A stretch of 35,071 nucleotides of DNA from Oscillospiraceae bacterium (GTDB taxonomy: Bacteria > Bacillota > Clostridia > Oscillospirales > Ruminococcaceae). Every line of letters begins with the position of its first letter. Within the stretch, counting starts at the first letter, position 1. The position numbers and the translations under genes are program-made. The stretch is taken from NCBI GenBank assembly GCA_009781425.1, contig WQYC01000031.1, positions 1-35,071 on the forward strand. The letters are read 5' to 3'. Shown here one piece after another: positions 15,316-22,792 of this stretch. Under the pieces are notes generated by a model. It was given only the letters and a program-made list of their open reading frames with translations. It was not told the origin of the DNA and ran no database searches.

Positions 15316-17490
15316 ATGATTTACACTATCGAGCTTTTAATTTCCAAGCTGACAGAAAACGACAAGAGCGGCTATGATTTGAACAAAATCATGGACGCCT
15401 ACGAGCTTGCGAACAGCTCCCACGAGGGGCAGAAGCGCAGCTCGGGCGAGCCGTATATTTCGCACCCTATTGCAGTCGCTTATCTGCTTTTAGATTTTAA
15501 AATGGACACCGATACTATTGTCGCCGCGCTTCTGCACGATGTTGTTGAGGATTCAAACGTGGAGCTCAGCTACATAAAAAAGAGGTTCGGCGGGGACGTC
15601 GCGCTCATGGTTGACGGCGTGACGAAAATTGGCATGATTCCCCTCAACTACACAAAGGAAGAACAGCACGCCGAAAATATAAGAAAAATCCTTTTAGCCA
15701 TGTCGCAGGACGTCAGGGTTATTCTGATTAAGCTCGCTGACCGCCTGCATAATCTGCGAACCTTAGAGCATCGTCCTCCCGAAAAGCAACGCGGAACCGC
15801 CCTCGAAACCATGAGCTTTTACACGCCGATTGCGCATCGGCTCGGCATGAACGAGCTGAAGGAGGAAATGGAGGATATATCCCTGCGCTATCTTGACCCT
15901 TACGGCTTCAAAAGCATAGATGAGCAGGTCAGCCACCGCAAGGAGCAGCGCGAGCTCTTCATTGAAAAGATTATGGAGATGATAACCGAGCGCATAGGCG
16001 AAATGGAACCCGTACCTTCAATCGCAGGACGGGTGAAAAGCAACTACAGCATTTATAAAAAAGTAATCGTTGACGGGAAAAACTTCGATGAAATCTATGA
16101 CATATACGCAGTGCGCATAATAGTGCAGTCGGTCATCGAGTGCTATAATATTCTCGGGATTATCCACGATATGTTCCGCCCGATTCCCTTTAGGTTTAAG
16201 GACTACATAGCGACTCCGAAGCCTAACCGCTACCAGTCGCTTCATACTACGGTTATCGGCAGGGACGGCATACCCTTCGAGGTGCAAATCCGTACAGTCG
16301 ATATGCACAACACTGCAGAATACGGCGTAGCCGCGCACTGGAAGTATAAAGTCGGCTTAGTTGCGAAGCAAAAGAATAACCCTAACACAAGCGACACAGG
16401 CAGGCTTGAATGGCTTCGGCACGTGTTAGACCAGCACCAGGAGAGCGGGAACGTAGAGCATATTTCCGAAGCGATTAAAACTGACCTCGCTTCCGAGGAC
16501 GTTTATGTTTTCTCGCCTAAAGGCGATATAATTACGTTACCACTCGGCTCAAACGTCATAGACTTCGCCTACGCGATTCACTCGCAGGTCGGCAATAAAA
16601 TGACCGGCGCGAGAGTCGGCGGACGCATGGTGAAGTTCGAGTATCAGCTTGTTACGGGCGATATAGTGGATATAATGACGACGAACTCCTCTTCTTATGG
16701 TCCGAACCGAAACTGGTTAGACATAGTTAAAACAAGCTCGGCAAAAGCGAAAATCCGCGCATGGTTCCGCAAGGAGCGCCGCTCCGAAAACATAGTCGAG
16801 GGGAAAAACAGCCTTGAACGCGAGCTCAAACGCAATAGTCTGCCTTTCGATGATGAGTTAATTTTAGTCGCGGCGAAGGAGCTTCGCTTTGAGGAAGCGG
16901 ACGAGTTCTACGCTTCTATTGGCTACGGCGGAACGCCGATGACCCGCGTAATTCACAAGGTCAAGGAAATTTATAACGCGACTGCCGCCGCCGCGTCTGT
17001 CAGCGAAGCAGACAATATTAATTTAAGCGAGAGCATAGCGAAAAAGCAGTCGAAGGGCGTCGTCGTCGAGGGAATTGACAACTGCTTAGTCCGCTTCGCC
17101 AACTGCTGTACGCCCTTGCCCGGCGATAAAATCATTGGCTTTGTGACGCGCGGCTACGGCGTTTCCGTGCATAAAAGCGACTGCGCGAACGTCAGCAGTG
17201 AAAAGCGCGACCGCCTGATAAAAGTAAAATGGGTGCACTTAAACGACCTCTATTACCGCGCCGCGATTGACGTAGTTGCAGAAAACAGAGTCGGGCTTAT
17301 TTTAGACGTGACGAGCGTTATTTTTGAAAATAAGCTGTCTATAGATGAAATCAACGCGAAGAAGCTTAAAAACGGAAACGCTTGTATTGAAATCACGCTT
17401 GAAATTGCGAACGTCGAGCAGCTTAAAAATATTATTGCGAAGCTTCAGAAGATAAGAGGTGTGATTGTTGCGATGAGGAGGGACAGTTAA
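15316..17490 (+). CDS. relA: Bifunctional (p)ppGpp synthetase/hydrolase (Rel/SpoT homologue)
   Basis: 724 residues, the usual long RSH length. The HD hydrolase domain (about 25-200) has His50, His74-Asp75 and Glu78-Asp79 (HDVVEDS), so hydrolysis should work. The synthetase domain (about 235-350) has GRVKSNYSIYKK, YAVRII, TPKPNRYQSLHTTV and FEVQIRT. A TGS domain follows (DVYVFSPKGDIITLPLGS), then a cysteine-containing conserved region (NCLVRFANCCTPLPGD) and a C-terminal ACT domain (RAAIDVVAENRVGLILDV). This is the single stringent-response enzyme typical of Firmicutes. The start has GAGGTGA seven bases upstream. The partner recJ upstream is a common clostridial order (recJ-relA). Confidence 0.95.
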   Translation: MIYTIELLISKLTENDKSGYDLNKIMDAYELANSSHEGQKRSSGEPYISHPIAVAYLLLDFKMDTDTIVAALLHDVVEDSNVELSYIKKRFGGDVALMVDGVTKIGMIPLNYTKEEQHAENIRKILLAMSQDVRVILIKLADRLHNLRTLEHRPPEKQRGTALETMSFYTPIAHRLGMNELKEEMEDISLRYLDPYGFKSIDEQVSHRKEQRELFIEKIMEMITERIGEMEPVPSIAGRVKSNYSIYKKVIVDGKNFDEIYDIYAVRIIVQSVIECYNILGIIHDMFRPIPFRFKDYIATPKPNRYQSLHTTVIGRDGIPFEVQIRTVDMHNTAEYGVAAHWKYKVGLVAKQKNNPNTSDTGRLEWLRHVLDQHQESGNVEHISEAIKTDLASEDVYVFSPKGDIITLPLGSNVIDFAYAIHSQVGNKMTGARVGGRMVKFEYQLVTGDIVDIMTTNSSSYGPNRNWLDIVKTSSAKAKIRAWFRKERRSENIVEGKNSLERELKRNSLPFDDELILVAAKELRFEEADEFYASIGYGGTPMTRVIHKVKEIYNATAAAASVSEADNINLSESIAKKQSKGVVVEGIDNCLVRFANCCTPLPGDKIIGFVTRGYGVSVHKSDCANVSSEKRDRLIKVKWVHLNDLYYRAAIDVVAENRVGLILDVTSVIFENKLSIDEINAKKLKNGNACIEITLEIANVEQLKNIIAKLQKIRGVIVAMRRDS

Positions 17491-17498
17491 ATTAACAG

Positions 17499-17537
17499 TT
17501 GACAAATGTATGTTAATATGGTATACTTATGATATAC
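17499..17537 (+). promoter_or_regulatory. Promoter and operator of the DinJ/YafQ operon
   Basis: TTGACA (17499-17504), 17-bp spacer, TATACT (17522-17527). An inverted repeat GTATA-N7-TATAC (17521-17537) overlaps the -10 box, a likely operator for autoregulation. It matches the arms and spacing of the Phd/PIN operator. Confidence 0.72.
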
Positions 17538-17566
17538 AACGGATATATTATTACAGGGAGGTGAGA

Positions 17567-17857
17567 ATGATGAATCAAACAACTATAAGACTTGAGCCTA
17601 AGTTAAAAAAAGATTTTGCGAATGTTTGCGATGATATGGGGCTTTCTGTGTCGGCGGCGATAACTATTTTCGCGAAGACTGTAGTGCGGGAGAGACGCAT
17701 ACCTTTTGAGGTGGCTTCTAACCCTATATACGCTCATGCTGATGAGCTTTTGCGTGAAGCCGCAGAAATTGACGAAGCTATCGCTAATGGTACGGCTAAG
17801 GTTTACAATTCTCTTGAGGAATTATTTGCAAGCTGGAGGGAAGAAGACAGTGAATGA
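17567..17857 (+). CDS. dinJ: RelB/DinJ-family antitoxin
   Basis: About 96 residues. The N-terminal ribbon-helix-helix (TTIRLEPKLKKDFANVCDDMGLSVSAAITIFAKTVV, in parts) is diagnostic of DinJ/RelB. The helical tail (ADELLREAAEIDEAIANGTA) should wrap the toxin. The start is one of two adjacent ATGs (17567, 17570) after GGGAGGTGAG. The frame is open further upstream but runs through the promoter. It overlaps the toxin start by eight bases. Confidence 0.9.
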   Translation: MMNQTTIRLEPKLKKDFANVCDDMGLSVSAAITIFAKTVVRERRIPFEVASNPIYAHADELLREAAEIDEAIANGTAKVYNSLEELFASWREEDSE

Positions 17858-18137
17858 ATTAAAATATAAACCGATTGAGACCTCAAAATTTAAGAAAAGT
17901 GTCAAACTCGCAAGAAAGCGAGGGTTAGATTTAACTCTTTTAGATGAAGCTGTGGCTTTTCTCGCTAAAGGTGAACAGCTCCCGCCAAAATATCGAGACC
18001 ACCAATTAAAAGGGGAGTTATCAATATTTCGTGAATGTCATATAAAAGGCGACTGGCTTTTAGTGTATCGTATTATAGAAGATAAGTTAATTTTATCACT
18101 ACATAATACAGGCACACACGCAGATATTTTTGAATAA
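17850..18137 (+). CDS. yafQ: YafQ-family mRNA interferase toxin
   Basis: 95 residues, RelE/ParE fold. Residues corresponding to the YafQ active site are all present: His51 (RDHQLKG), His64 and Asp68 (ECHIKGDW), His90 (TGTHADIF) and Phe94. It should therefore cleave mRNA on the ribosome. I chose the GTG at 17850 because GGAGGG lies nine bases before it and homologues begin at this point; earlier in-frame ATGs read through the antitoxin gene out of frame. The gene is translationally coupled to the antitoxin by an eight-base overlap. Confidence 0.9.
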   Translation: MNELKYKPIETSKFKKSVKLARKRGLDLTLLDEAVAFLAKGEQLPPKYRDHQLKGELSIFRECHIKGDWLLVYRIIEDKLILSLHNTGTHADIFE

Positions 18138-18140
18138 AAC

Positions 18141-18170
18141 AAAACAGCGTAGTTTTAGCTACGCTGTTTT
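18141..18170. terminator. Bidirectional terminator, yafQ / Gly-His-rich gene
   Basis: Perfect 12-bp arms AAAACAGCGTAG and CTACGCTGTTTT around TTTTAG, between convergent genes. Each strand ends its stem with a T-run. Confidence 0.85.
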
Positions 18171-18180
18171 CAGTTTCAAG

Positions 18181-18621
18181 CTACCTGCGCTTCTTCCCGC
18201 CTGCTATCGCCGCTGTACCGAGCATTGTCGCACCTATAGTAGCGATTTCAACTATACCGAAGCCAACTGCTGTCGAGGGGTTGCGGTCGTTGTGGTGAGC
18301 AGTGTTGTTCGCGCCGCGCGCGTGTTCGTTGCGAGAAACGCCTTCATAGGCGCGGGGAATAGGATTCACGTCTTTATTTTCTGTGATATGATTGCCGTGT
18401 GCCGCATGATTTCTGTGAGTTCCGTGAGTCCCGCCGATAATATCCTCTGCGCCTCTTGCAACGCCGCCGACTATATCTTCAGCACCGCGTGCAACGCCGC
18501 CTACTACGTTTTCGGCAGCTCCAACTATACCGCCGCCGTTCGTGCCTGTTACGGCAGACGCTCCGATAGAGAGCGTTAAAGCGGCGAAAGCCGCGAATAA
18601 ACATAAAGCAAACTTTTTCAT
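18181..18621 (-). CDS. Exported Gly/His-rich protein with sortase-like C-terminus
   Basis: 146 residues. Signal peptide (about 1-23, ending IGASA). Next comes a glycine-rich tandem repeat in which the 11-residue unit VGGVARGAEDI occurs about three times (after GAAEN, RGAED, RGAED), then a His/Asn-rich segment (HGTHRNHAAHGNH). The C-terminal motif NPSTAVGF is followed by a hydrophobic stretch and GGKKRR, like a cell-wall sorting signal. The start at 18621 is preceded by GAAAGG; an upstream in-frame extension lacks a signal and is not used. The gene is last of four exported-protein genes on this strand. Function unknown; His clusters could bind metal. Confidence 0.65.
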   Translation of the reverse strand: MKKFALCLFAAFAALTLSIGASAVTGTNGGGIVGAAENVVGGVARGAEDIVGGVARGAEDIIGGTHGTHRNHAAHGNHITENKDVNPIPRAYEGVSRNEHARGANNTAHHNDRNPSTAVGFGIVEIATIGATMLGTAAIAGGKKRR

Positions 18622-18714
18622 CTTCAGTTCGTACCTTTCAATTGTTTTGAGCGGGATTAAATCAAAAATCCTGCTGTTTTTATTGTTCGCCGCGCGTTCG
18701 CTATTATTAAATGA

Positions 18715-18738
18715 AAAATCCCCCAAGCGGGGGATTTT
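18715..18738 (-). terminator. Terminator of cohesin-like gene B
   Basis: AATCCCCC (18717-18724) / GGGGGATT (18729-18736) with loop AAGC. On the minus strand it continues TTTTTC. It separates gene B from the Gly/His-rich gene. Confidence 0.8.
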
Positions 18739-18751
18739 CTTGTTGCCATAT

Positions 18752-19279
18752 TTAGACTATATTTTTTCTGCGAGTTATCGCAACTACAGCCGCCGCCGCA
18801 AGTGCAGGAATCGCCACGAACGCAACGCCGCCCTTGGGGTTAGTCTCTACGGGTCTTTCCGGCTCGGGCTCGGGTTCAGGTTCGGGAGTAACTAAGTTAG
18901 GCTGTTCAGCTACGCCGATTTCGCCTGTTAAAATAGGCATACCTTCAAACTCTCCGCCTTCGCCTGTGAGCGAGTAGGTTCCTTCTCCTTCAAATGTGAG
19001 TCGAAGAACCGTATCGCCTGCTTGCAATCCGAGCCCTGCAACTACTATTCTGCCATTTTCTGCGTTGTAAACTACTAACGCGCCGCCGGGAGACTGCGGG
19101 TCTCTCGCTAAGCTGAGCCCGTCGCTCATTTCGAGAACTACAACACCGTCAACGTCGCCGTTGTTGTCAATGATGAGCTCTGCGACGTTTCCGTCTTCAA
19201 TAAGGTGTAACGCGGACGCGCCTGTCGCCATTGCAATAGCGGCAAAAGCCGCAGTTAAAAATAAAACAAATTTCTTCAT
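18752..19279 (-). CDS. Exported small cohesin-like protein B with NPKGG C-terminal signal
   Basis: 175 residues. Signal peptide (about 1-23, TGASA). A ~95-residue beta-rich domain follows (GDVDGVVVLEMSDG, VVYNAENGRIVVAGLGLQAGD, VLRLTFEGEGTYSLTGEGGE), then a Pro-Glu spacer (PEPEPEPEPE) and a terminal signal: ETNPKGG, hydrophobic segment, RRK. The order of strands and the N-G-R-I-V-V-A-G / E-A-G-D / F-E-G-E-G pattern recall the C-terminal half of a cohesin, but it is shorter than normal (~140). It is a clear paralogue of gene A (19466-19987). It was probably exported and attached to the wall or membrane. Another beta-sandwich family is possible. Confidence 0.65.
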   Translation of the reverse strand: MKKFVLFLTAAFAAIAMATGASALHLIEDGNVAELIIDNNGDVDGVVVLEMSDGLSLARDPQSPGGALVVYNAENGRIVVAGLGLQAGDTVLRLTFEGEGTYSLTGEGGEFEGMPILTGEIGVAEQPNLVTPEPEPEPEPERPVETNPKGGVAFVAIPALAAAAVVAITRRKNIV

Positions 19280-19313
19280 TATAGTAATGTCCTTTTCATG
19301 TTTTAATATAGGA

Positions 19314-19349
19314 AAATCCTATCGGTTTTATTATTTGCCGATAGGATTT
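19314..19349 (-). terminator. Hairpin in the leader of gene B
   Basis: Perfect 12-bp arms AAATCCTATCGG (19314-19325) and CCGATAGGATTT (19338-19349), ending 34 bases before the ATG of gene B on the minus strand. On that strand it is followed by TTTTCC. It could be an attenuator-like terminator or an mRNA-stabilising hairpin; the position inside a leader is unusual. Confidence 0.6.
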
Positions 19350-19407
19350 AAAATATTAAATGAAAATTTTAGGTAAAAGAAAAACTTTGCATATTTTGGT
19401 AATTCGT

Positions 19408-19445
19408 TCAAAAAAAGAACCCCGACGATTATGTCGGAGTTCTTC
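19408..19445 (-). terminator. Terminator of cohesin-like gene A
   Basis: On the minus strand the stem AGAACTCCGAC / GTCGGGGTTCT (one mismatch) is followed by seven T residues. It lies about 20 bases after the gene A stop. Confidence 0.88.
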
Positions 19446-19465
19446 AATGTTATTCCGTTTTGGAA

Positions 19466-19987
19466 TTACTTTCTTTTGCGAGTTACTGCTACTGCTGCTG
19501 CTGCAACGAGTGCAGGAACGATAGCGAGAGCTACGCCGCCCTTAGGATTCTGGGTGTCGTCTGCAGCTGCGGGTTCGTCTTCAACGGGTTCGTCATCAAT
19601 AACAGGAATGTCAACGATGTTGCTTCCGCCAACTGTAGCGTTAGCTGTTGCGCCTTCGAATTGACCGCCGGAACCTGTGAAGGAAACTGCGCCTTCGCCG
19701 TCTACTCTGATAGTAACGATGGAGTCGCCAGCTTCGAGGCCGAGACCTGCGAGAACGAGAGCGCCGTTGTCAGGGTTGAAAACTGCGAGAACTCCGTTTT
19801 GTCCTGTAGCTCTTCCGAAGGAAGCGCCGTCTGCGAAGTCAACTGTGATTACGCCGTCGATGTCGCCGCCGTCAGCAACTGTGAGAGTGATTGTGTCGCC
19901 GTCAACCGTAGCGGTGAAAGCAGATGCGCTAAGAGCGAGCATTGCGATTGCAGCTATTACTGCGATTAATGTGCAAAGTTTTTTCAT
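19466..19987 (-). CDS. Exported small cohesin-like protein A with NPKGG C-terminal signal
   Basis: 173 residues. Signal peptide (about 1-23, ALSASA). A ~95-residue beta-rich domain has GDIDGVITVDFADG, LAVFNPDNGALVLAGLGL, EAGDSIVTIRVDGEGAVSF and TGSGGQFEG. An acidic linker (DDEPVEDEPAAADDTQ) precedes the NPKGG motif, a hydrophobic segment and RKRK. It is paralogous to gene B. The middle and end match the second half of type I cohesins (strand, D-x-x-x-G-x-I/L-V-L-A-G, then E-A-G-D), but the usual first half is reduced. The start at 19987 is set by GGAGG 10 bases upstream. The gene follows a dockerin-bearing gene, which makes a cohesin role attractive but unproven. Confidence 0.65.
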   Translation of the reverse strand: MKKLCTLIAVIAAIAMLALSASAFTATVDGDTITLTVADGGDIDGVITVDFADGASFGRATGQNGVLAVFNPDNGALVLAGLGLEAGDSIVTIRVDGEGAVSFTGSGGQFEGATANATVGGSNIVDIPVIDDEPVEDEPAAADDTQNPKGGVALAIVPALVAAAAVAVTRKRK

Positions 19988-20014
19988 TGTTGTTTTACCT
20001 CCAAAATATTTTGA

Positions 20015-20044
20015 GCGGTTGCGGAGCTTGGTGCCCCGCACCGC
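20015..20044 (-). promoter_or_regulatory. GC-rich leader hairpin upstream of gene A
   Basis: Imperfect arms (GCGGTGCGGGGC against GCTCCGCAACCGC on the minus strand) about 27 bases before the gene A ATG. No U-tract follows directly. It is a possible stabiliser or weak terminator between the dockerin gene and gene A. Confidence 0.4.
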
Positions 20045-20105
20045 CCAACTTTGTTTATTATGTTACTCTTACCTAAGAGTGGGGATTAAATTAATGTTTC
20101 AGATT

Positions 20106-22445
20106 TTAGAGAGCGTCGATAAGACCTGCAACTAATCTGAGAATCTGAAGTGCGCAAGCTGTTGTAGGAGCATCAGCTGTGATGGAGCCTGCAACGAGAG
20201 CCTGAGCGTTACCTGTGATAGCGTTGTCGAGACCTGCAACGTATCTGAGGATTTCGAGAGCGTCAGCTGTAGTAACAGCACCGTCGCCGTTTACGTCGCC
20301 CTTAGCATATGTGCTGCCGCCTGCAACGAGTCCGAGAGACTGTGCGAGAGCTGCGTATGCTGTGTAGGAAGCAAATGCACATTCCCAGTCACGACCGTTC
20401 CAAAGACGAGCGCTTGCTACGAAAGAAGCATTGTCGAATATCGGGAAGTCGCCGTGTAAATACTCGTCGCCTTTACAGTCGCCGCCGCCGCAGCCGTCTT
20501 CATCAAGAAGAGCGAGTGCTAATGCGGTTCTGAGTTCAGCAACTTTTTCGTCTGTCGAAGCCATGGAAGCCATGATTACGAAGAATACGCTGTTTTCGCC
20601 TTCGTCAATAGCTACAGGCCAGTCTCTGTTAATAGCATTGTTGAAATCAGTTACTGCGTCGTTGAGTCCTTTGTACGCAGGGAAGAAGTTTCTGTTTGCT
20701 ACAGAGTCGTTGTTGTTTGCACGATTAGCTACAGGGTTGTCTCTGAGTGCTTGGTTAGCGGCAGAACGAGCACCGCGAACGTCGCCGTAATGGTCAGTTC
20801 CGGAAGCACTGAAGAATTTCGTTGTAATATCGTCGATTGCTTCGGAAGAGTCAATGAGATTGCTTAATCTGTCTCTTGTTTCCATGTTGTCAGATAATTT
20901 AGCGTCATTGATTGCGTAGGTTAAGAGACGAGTAGCAAGGATTAAATCATCGTTGGGTTCAACTAATGCAAATCCTGCAGGGCGGTCGACCGCTGCTAAA
21001 GTTTGTGCATATCTCCAAGCATTGCCGAGTGCAGGCTGGAATGCTGCAACGCGTCCGTTATGAAGAGCGTTGAGGTCAGCTTGACCGATAATGAAAGCTT
21101 GAGGAGCGGTAACAGTGTCAATTGCTACGCGCTTAACGAGGTCAACCGCGTTAGTGTTGCCACCGATTTCAAGTGCAGTACCTGCAGCCGGATTTATAGA
21201 GCCTAAGCCTATGATTCTGCCTGCGTCGTTTACACGTACTGTAACTTTATCTTCTAATGCCATTACGTTAGTGTTTCCGCGTGCAGTAATCCATTTGCCT
21301 GCCGGTAATGCGTCGATAGCATTGTAGAGAGCTCTCATGGAACCGTTGCTTCCTGTGTTACCGGTAACCATTGCTAAGCTTGCGTCAGTTGCGCCGCGTC
21401 TGTTTTCGTTTCTGACGATGAGGTCAGCATTGTTGTTCATGAGGTTAGTGATTGTTCTTTCACTGCCTCTGCCTGTGCCGTCAGCCGCGAAGCTGTTAAT
21501 CATTGCTGTTGTTCTGAGTGCTCTGTTGTAAGCTCCAACGACATCTTCGTCAGTTGTTGAACCAACGCCTAAGTCATCAAAGATTTCTTTTTGTGCCTGG
21601 AATACCGGAGCTACGATGTCGTAGGGGAAGAAAGCACTCCAGTCGCCCGAGCGGTATGGGTTGTTGTCGCCTGTGGTAAGTGTGTTGAGTATAGCTGCGT
21701 TCCATAATAAATCCCAGAAAATAGGATTGCCGCCGCCGCTTGAACTCCAGTTATTGTTGTGGAAAGTAAACTCAGATGCATTTTCAGTTCCCCAAGACTG
21801 AGGGATACCTGCTCTGCCGCGTCTTTCAGGTGTGAACTTGTCACGGCCTTCAGCGAGACGCTCAACAGTTCTGTCTAAGTTTCTCAGTTCGTTACGAGTA
21901 ACGACCTGAAGTCTGTCGAGGCAGTTGAACGCACACTCAAGCTCGAGATAGAGGTTGGTGATTTTGTTCGTATCATCTGCGTCAGAATGGTCATCAGCGT
22001 TGTCATATGCCATCATGAATCTGTCAAATGTTTCCATGCTGAAAATTAAGTCATTTTCGTTAGCATTGTTGAAAACGTTGTTTCTTTGGTAAGTGTTTTT
22101 GACTTCAGCGATAAGAGCGTTGAGGTCAGCCATGCTCTTTTTAACTAAGCCTTCAAAAGCTGCATCAAGAAGAACCCACGCAACTGTGATTTCTTCGGGT
22201 GATGCTTCACCGTCGCCTGCAATTTTTTCAGCGACATCAAAAGCTTTTTCAAAGCGTTCTGCGCTTGCGTCACCGTTTTCCCAGAGCGCGCCGTCACGCC
22301 AAGCTGAGGGGAAACCGGACATAAGCTCTTGAAGCTCAGCTTTTGTTTTTGCGCCGGCTGCTGCTTCGTCTGCAACTGCAACAAAGCTAAATGCTGAGAA
22401 GCAGATAACAATTGCTAAAACTGCAGAAAGAATTTTTTTCTTCAT
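20106..22445 (-). CDS. Secreted helical protein with C-terminal dockerin
   Basis: 779 residues. Signal peptide (about 1-28, cleaved after SFVAVA). The first ~250 residues contain helical repeats resembling FIVAR modules (TKAELQELMSGFPSAW, ASAERFEKAFDVAEKIAG, SPEEITVAWVLLDAAF; a second copy begins ADLNALIAEVKNTYQ). A long Asn/Ala-rich central region has no motif I recognise and no catalytic signature. The last ~67 residues are a type I dockerin: GDVNGDGAVTTADALEILRY is a complete calcium loop plus helix, while the second repeat (SITADAPTTACALQIL) keeps the helix but has lost most calcium ligands. The start at 22445 has GGAGG. Likely a cohesin-bound surface or scaffold component rather than a classic cellulase. 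Confidence 0.85.
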   Translation of the reverse strand: MKKKILSAVLAIVICFSAFSFVAVADEAAAGAKTKAELQELMSGFPSAWRDGALWENGDASAERFEKAFDVAEKIAGDGEASPEEITVAWVLLDAAFEGLVKKSMADLNALIAEVKNTYQRNNVFNNANENDLIFSMETFDRFMMAYDNADDHSDADDTNKITNLYLELECAFNCLDRLQVVTRNELRNLDRTVERLAEGRDKFTPERRGRAGIPQSWGTENASEFTFHNNNWSSSGGGNPIFWDLLWNAAILNTLTTGDNNPYRSGDWSAFFPYDIVAPVFQAQKEIFDDLGVGSTTDEDVVGAYNRALRTTAMINSFAADGTGRGSERTITNLMNNNADLIVRNENRRGATDASLAMVTGNTGSNGSMRALYNAIDALPAGKWITARGNTNVMALEDKVTVRVNDAGRIIGLGSINPAAGTALEIGGNTNAVDLVKRVAIDTVTAPQAFIIGQADLNALHNGRVAAFQPALGNAWRYAQTLAAVDRPAGFALVEPNDDLILATRLLTYAINDAKLSDNMETRDRLSNLIDSSEAIDDITTKFFSASGTDHYGDVRGARSAANQALRDNPVANRANNNDSVANRNFFPAYKGLNDAVTDFNNAINRDWPVAIDEGENSVFFVIMASMASTDEKVAELRTALALALLDEDGCGGGDCKGDEYLHGDFPIFDNASFVASARLWNGRDWECAFASYTAYAALAQSLGLVAGGSTYAKGDVNGDGAVTTADALEILRYVAGLDNAITGNAQALVAGSITADAPTTACALQILRLVAGLIDAL

Positions 22446-22508
22446 TGTTTTTCCTCCAATAAAAGTTTTAAAGATAGTAAGATGGTCCGTTTCCATCGTC
22501 CTTAGAAC

Positions 22509-22537
22509 ATTGTAGCTCATTTTGGAAAAAATTTCAA
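22509..22537 (-). promoter_or_regulatory. Promoter of the dockerin protein gene
   Basis: On the minus strand: TTGAAA (22532-22537), 17-bp spacer, TACAAT (22509-22514). The leader is about 55 bases and includes a small GATGG/CCATC hairpin. Confidence 0.7.
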
Positions 22538-22792
22538 TAGACATAATACACAGAATTTAAAAAATATTTTCATCATTCTTTCACATATTCGTGTGATATG
22601 CACTATTTTGGTCTTTTTCCGTCGGCTTTAAGAGAATAAGGACGCGTTTTCGACCGTTTACAATTAGGTAGTCATGAAGTAGTTTCAAAAAGTTTCACTC
22701 TTTTAAAAATTTTTGTGAAAAGTTTGTGAGAAAGTTTTTCTTTCTCTCTATATATAATAGTATACTTGGAAAATTTTTACATTTTTTTGCAT
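22538..22792. other. AT-rich intergenic stretch, no gene seen
   Basis: Between purD and the dockerin promoter. No ORF with a ribosome-binding site, no tRNA and no strong terminator-like hairpin were found on either strand. There are several AAAGTTT/GTGAAA-type runs and a TATATATAATAGTATAC segment near 22750-22770 without a matched -35 box. Confidence 0.5.

Noticed and set aside
18130-18579. Plus-strand open frame opposite the Gly/His-rich gene
   Set aside because: Its Cys/Ala-rich translation is the complement of the glycine repeat; the minus-strand frame has a signal peptide, Shine-Dalgarno and terminator.
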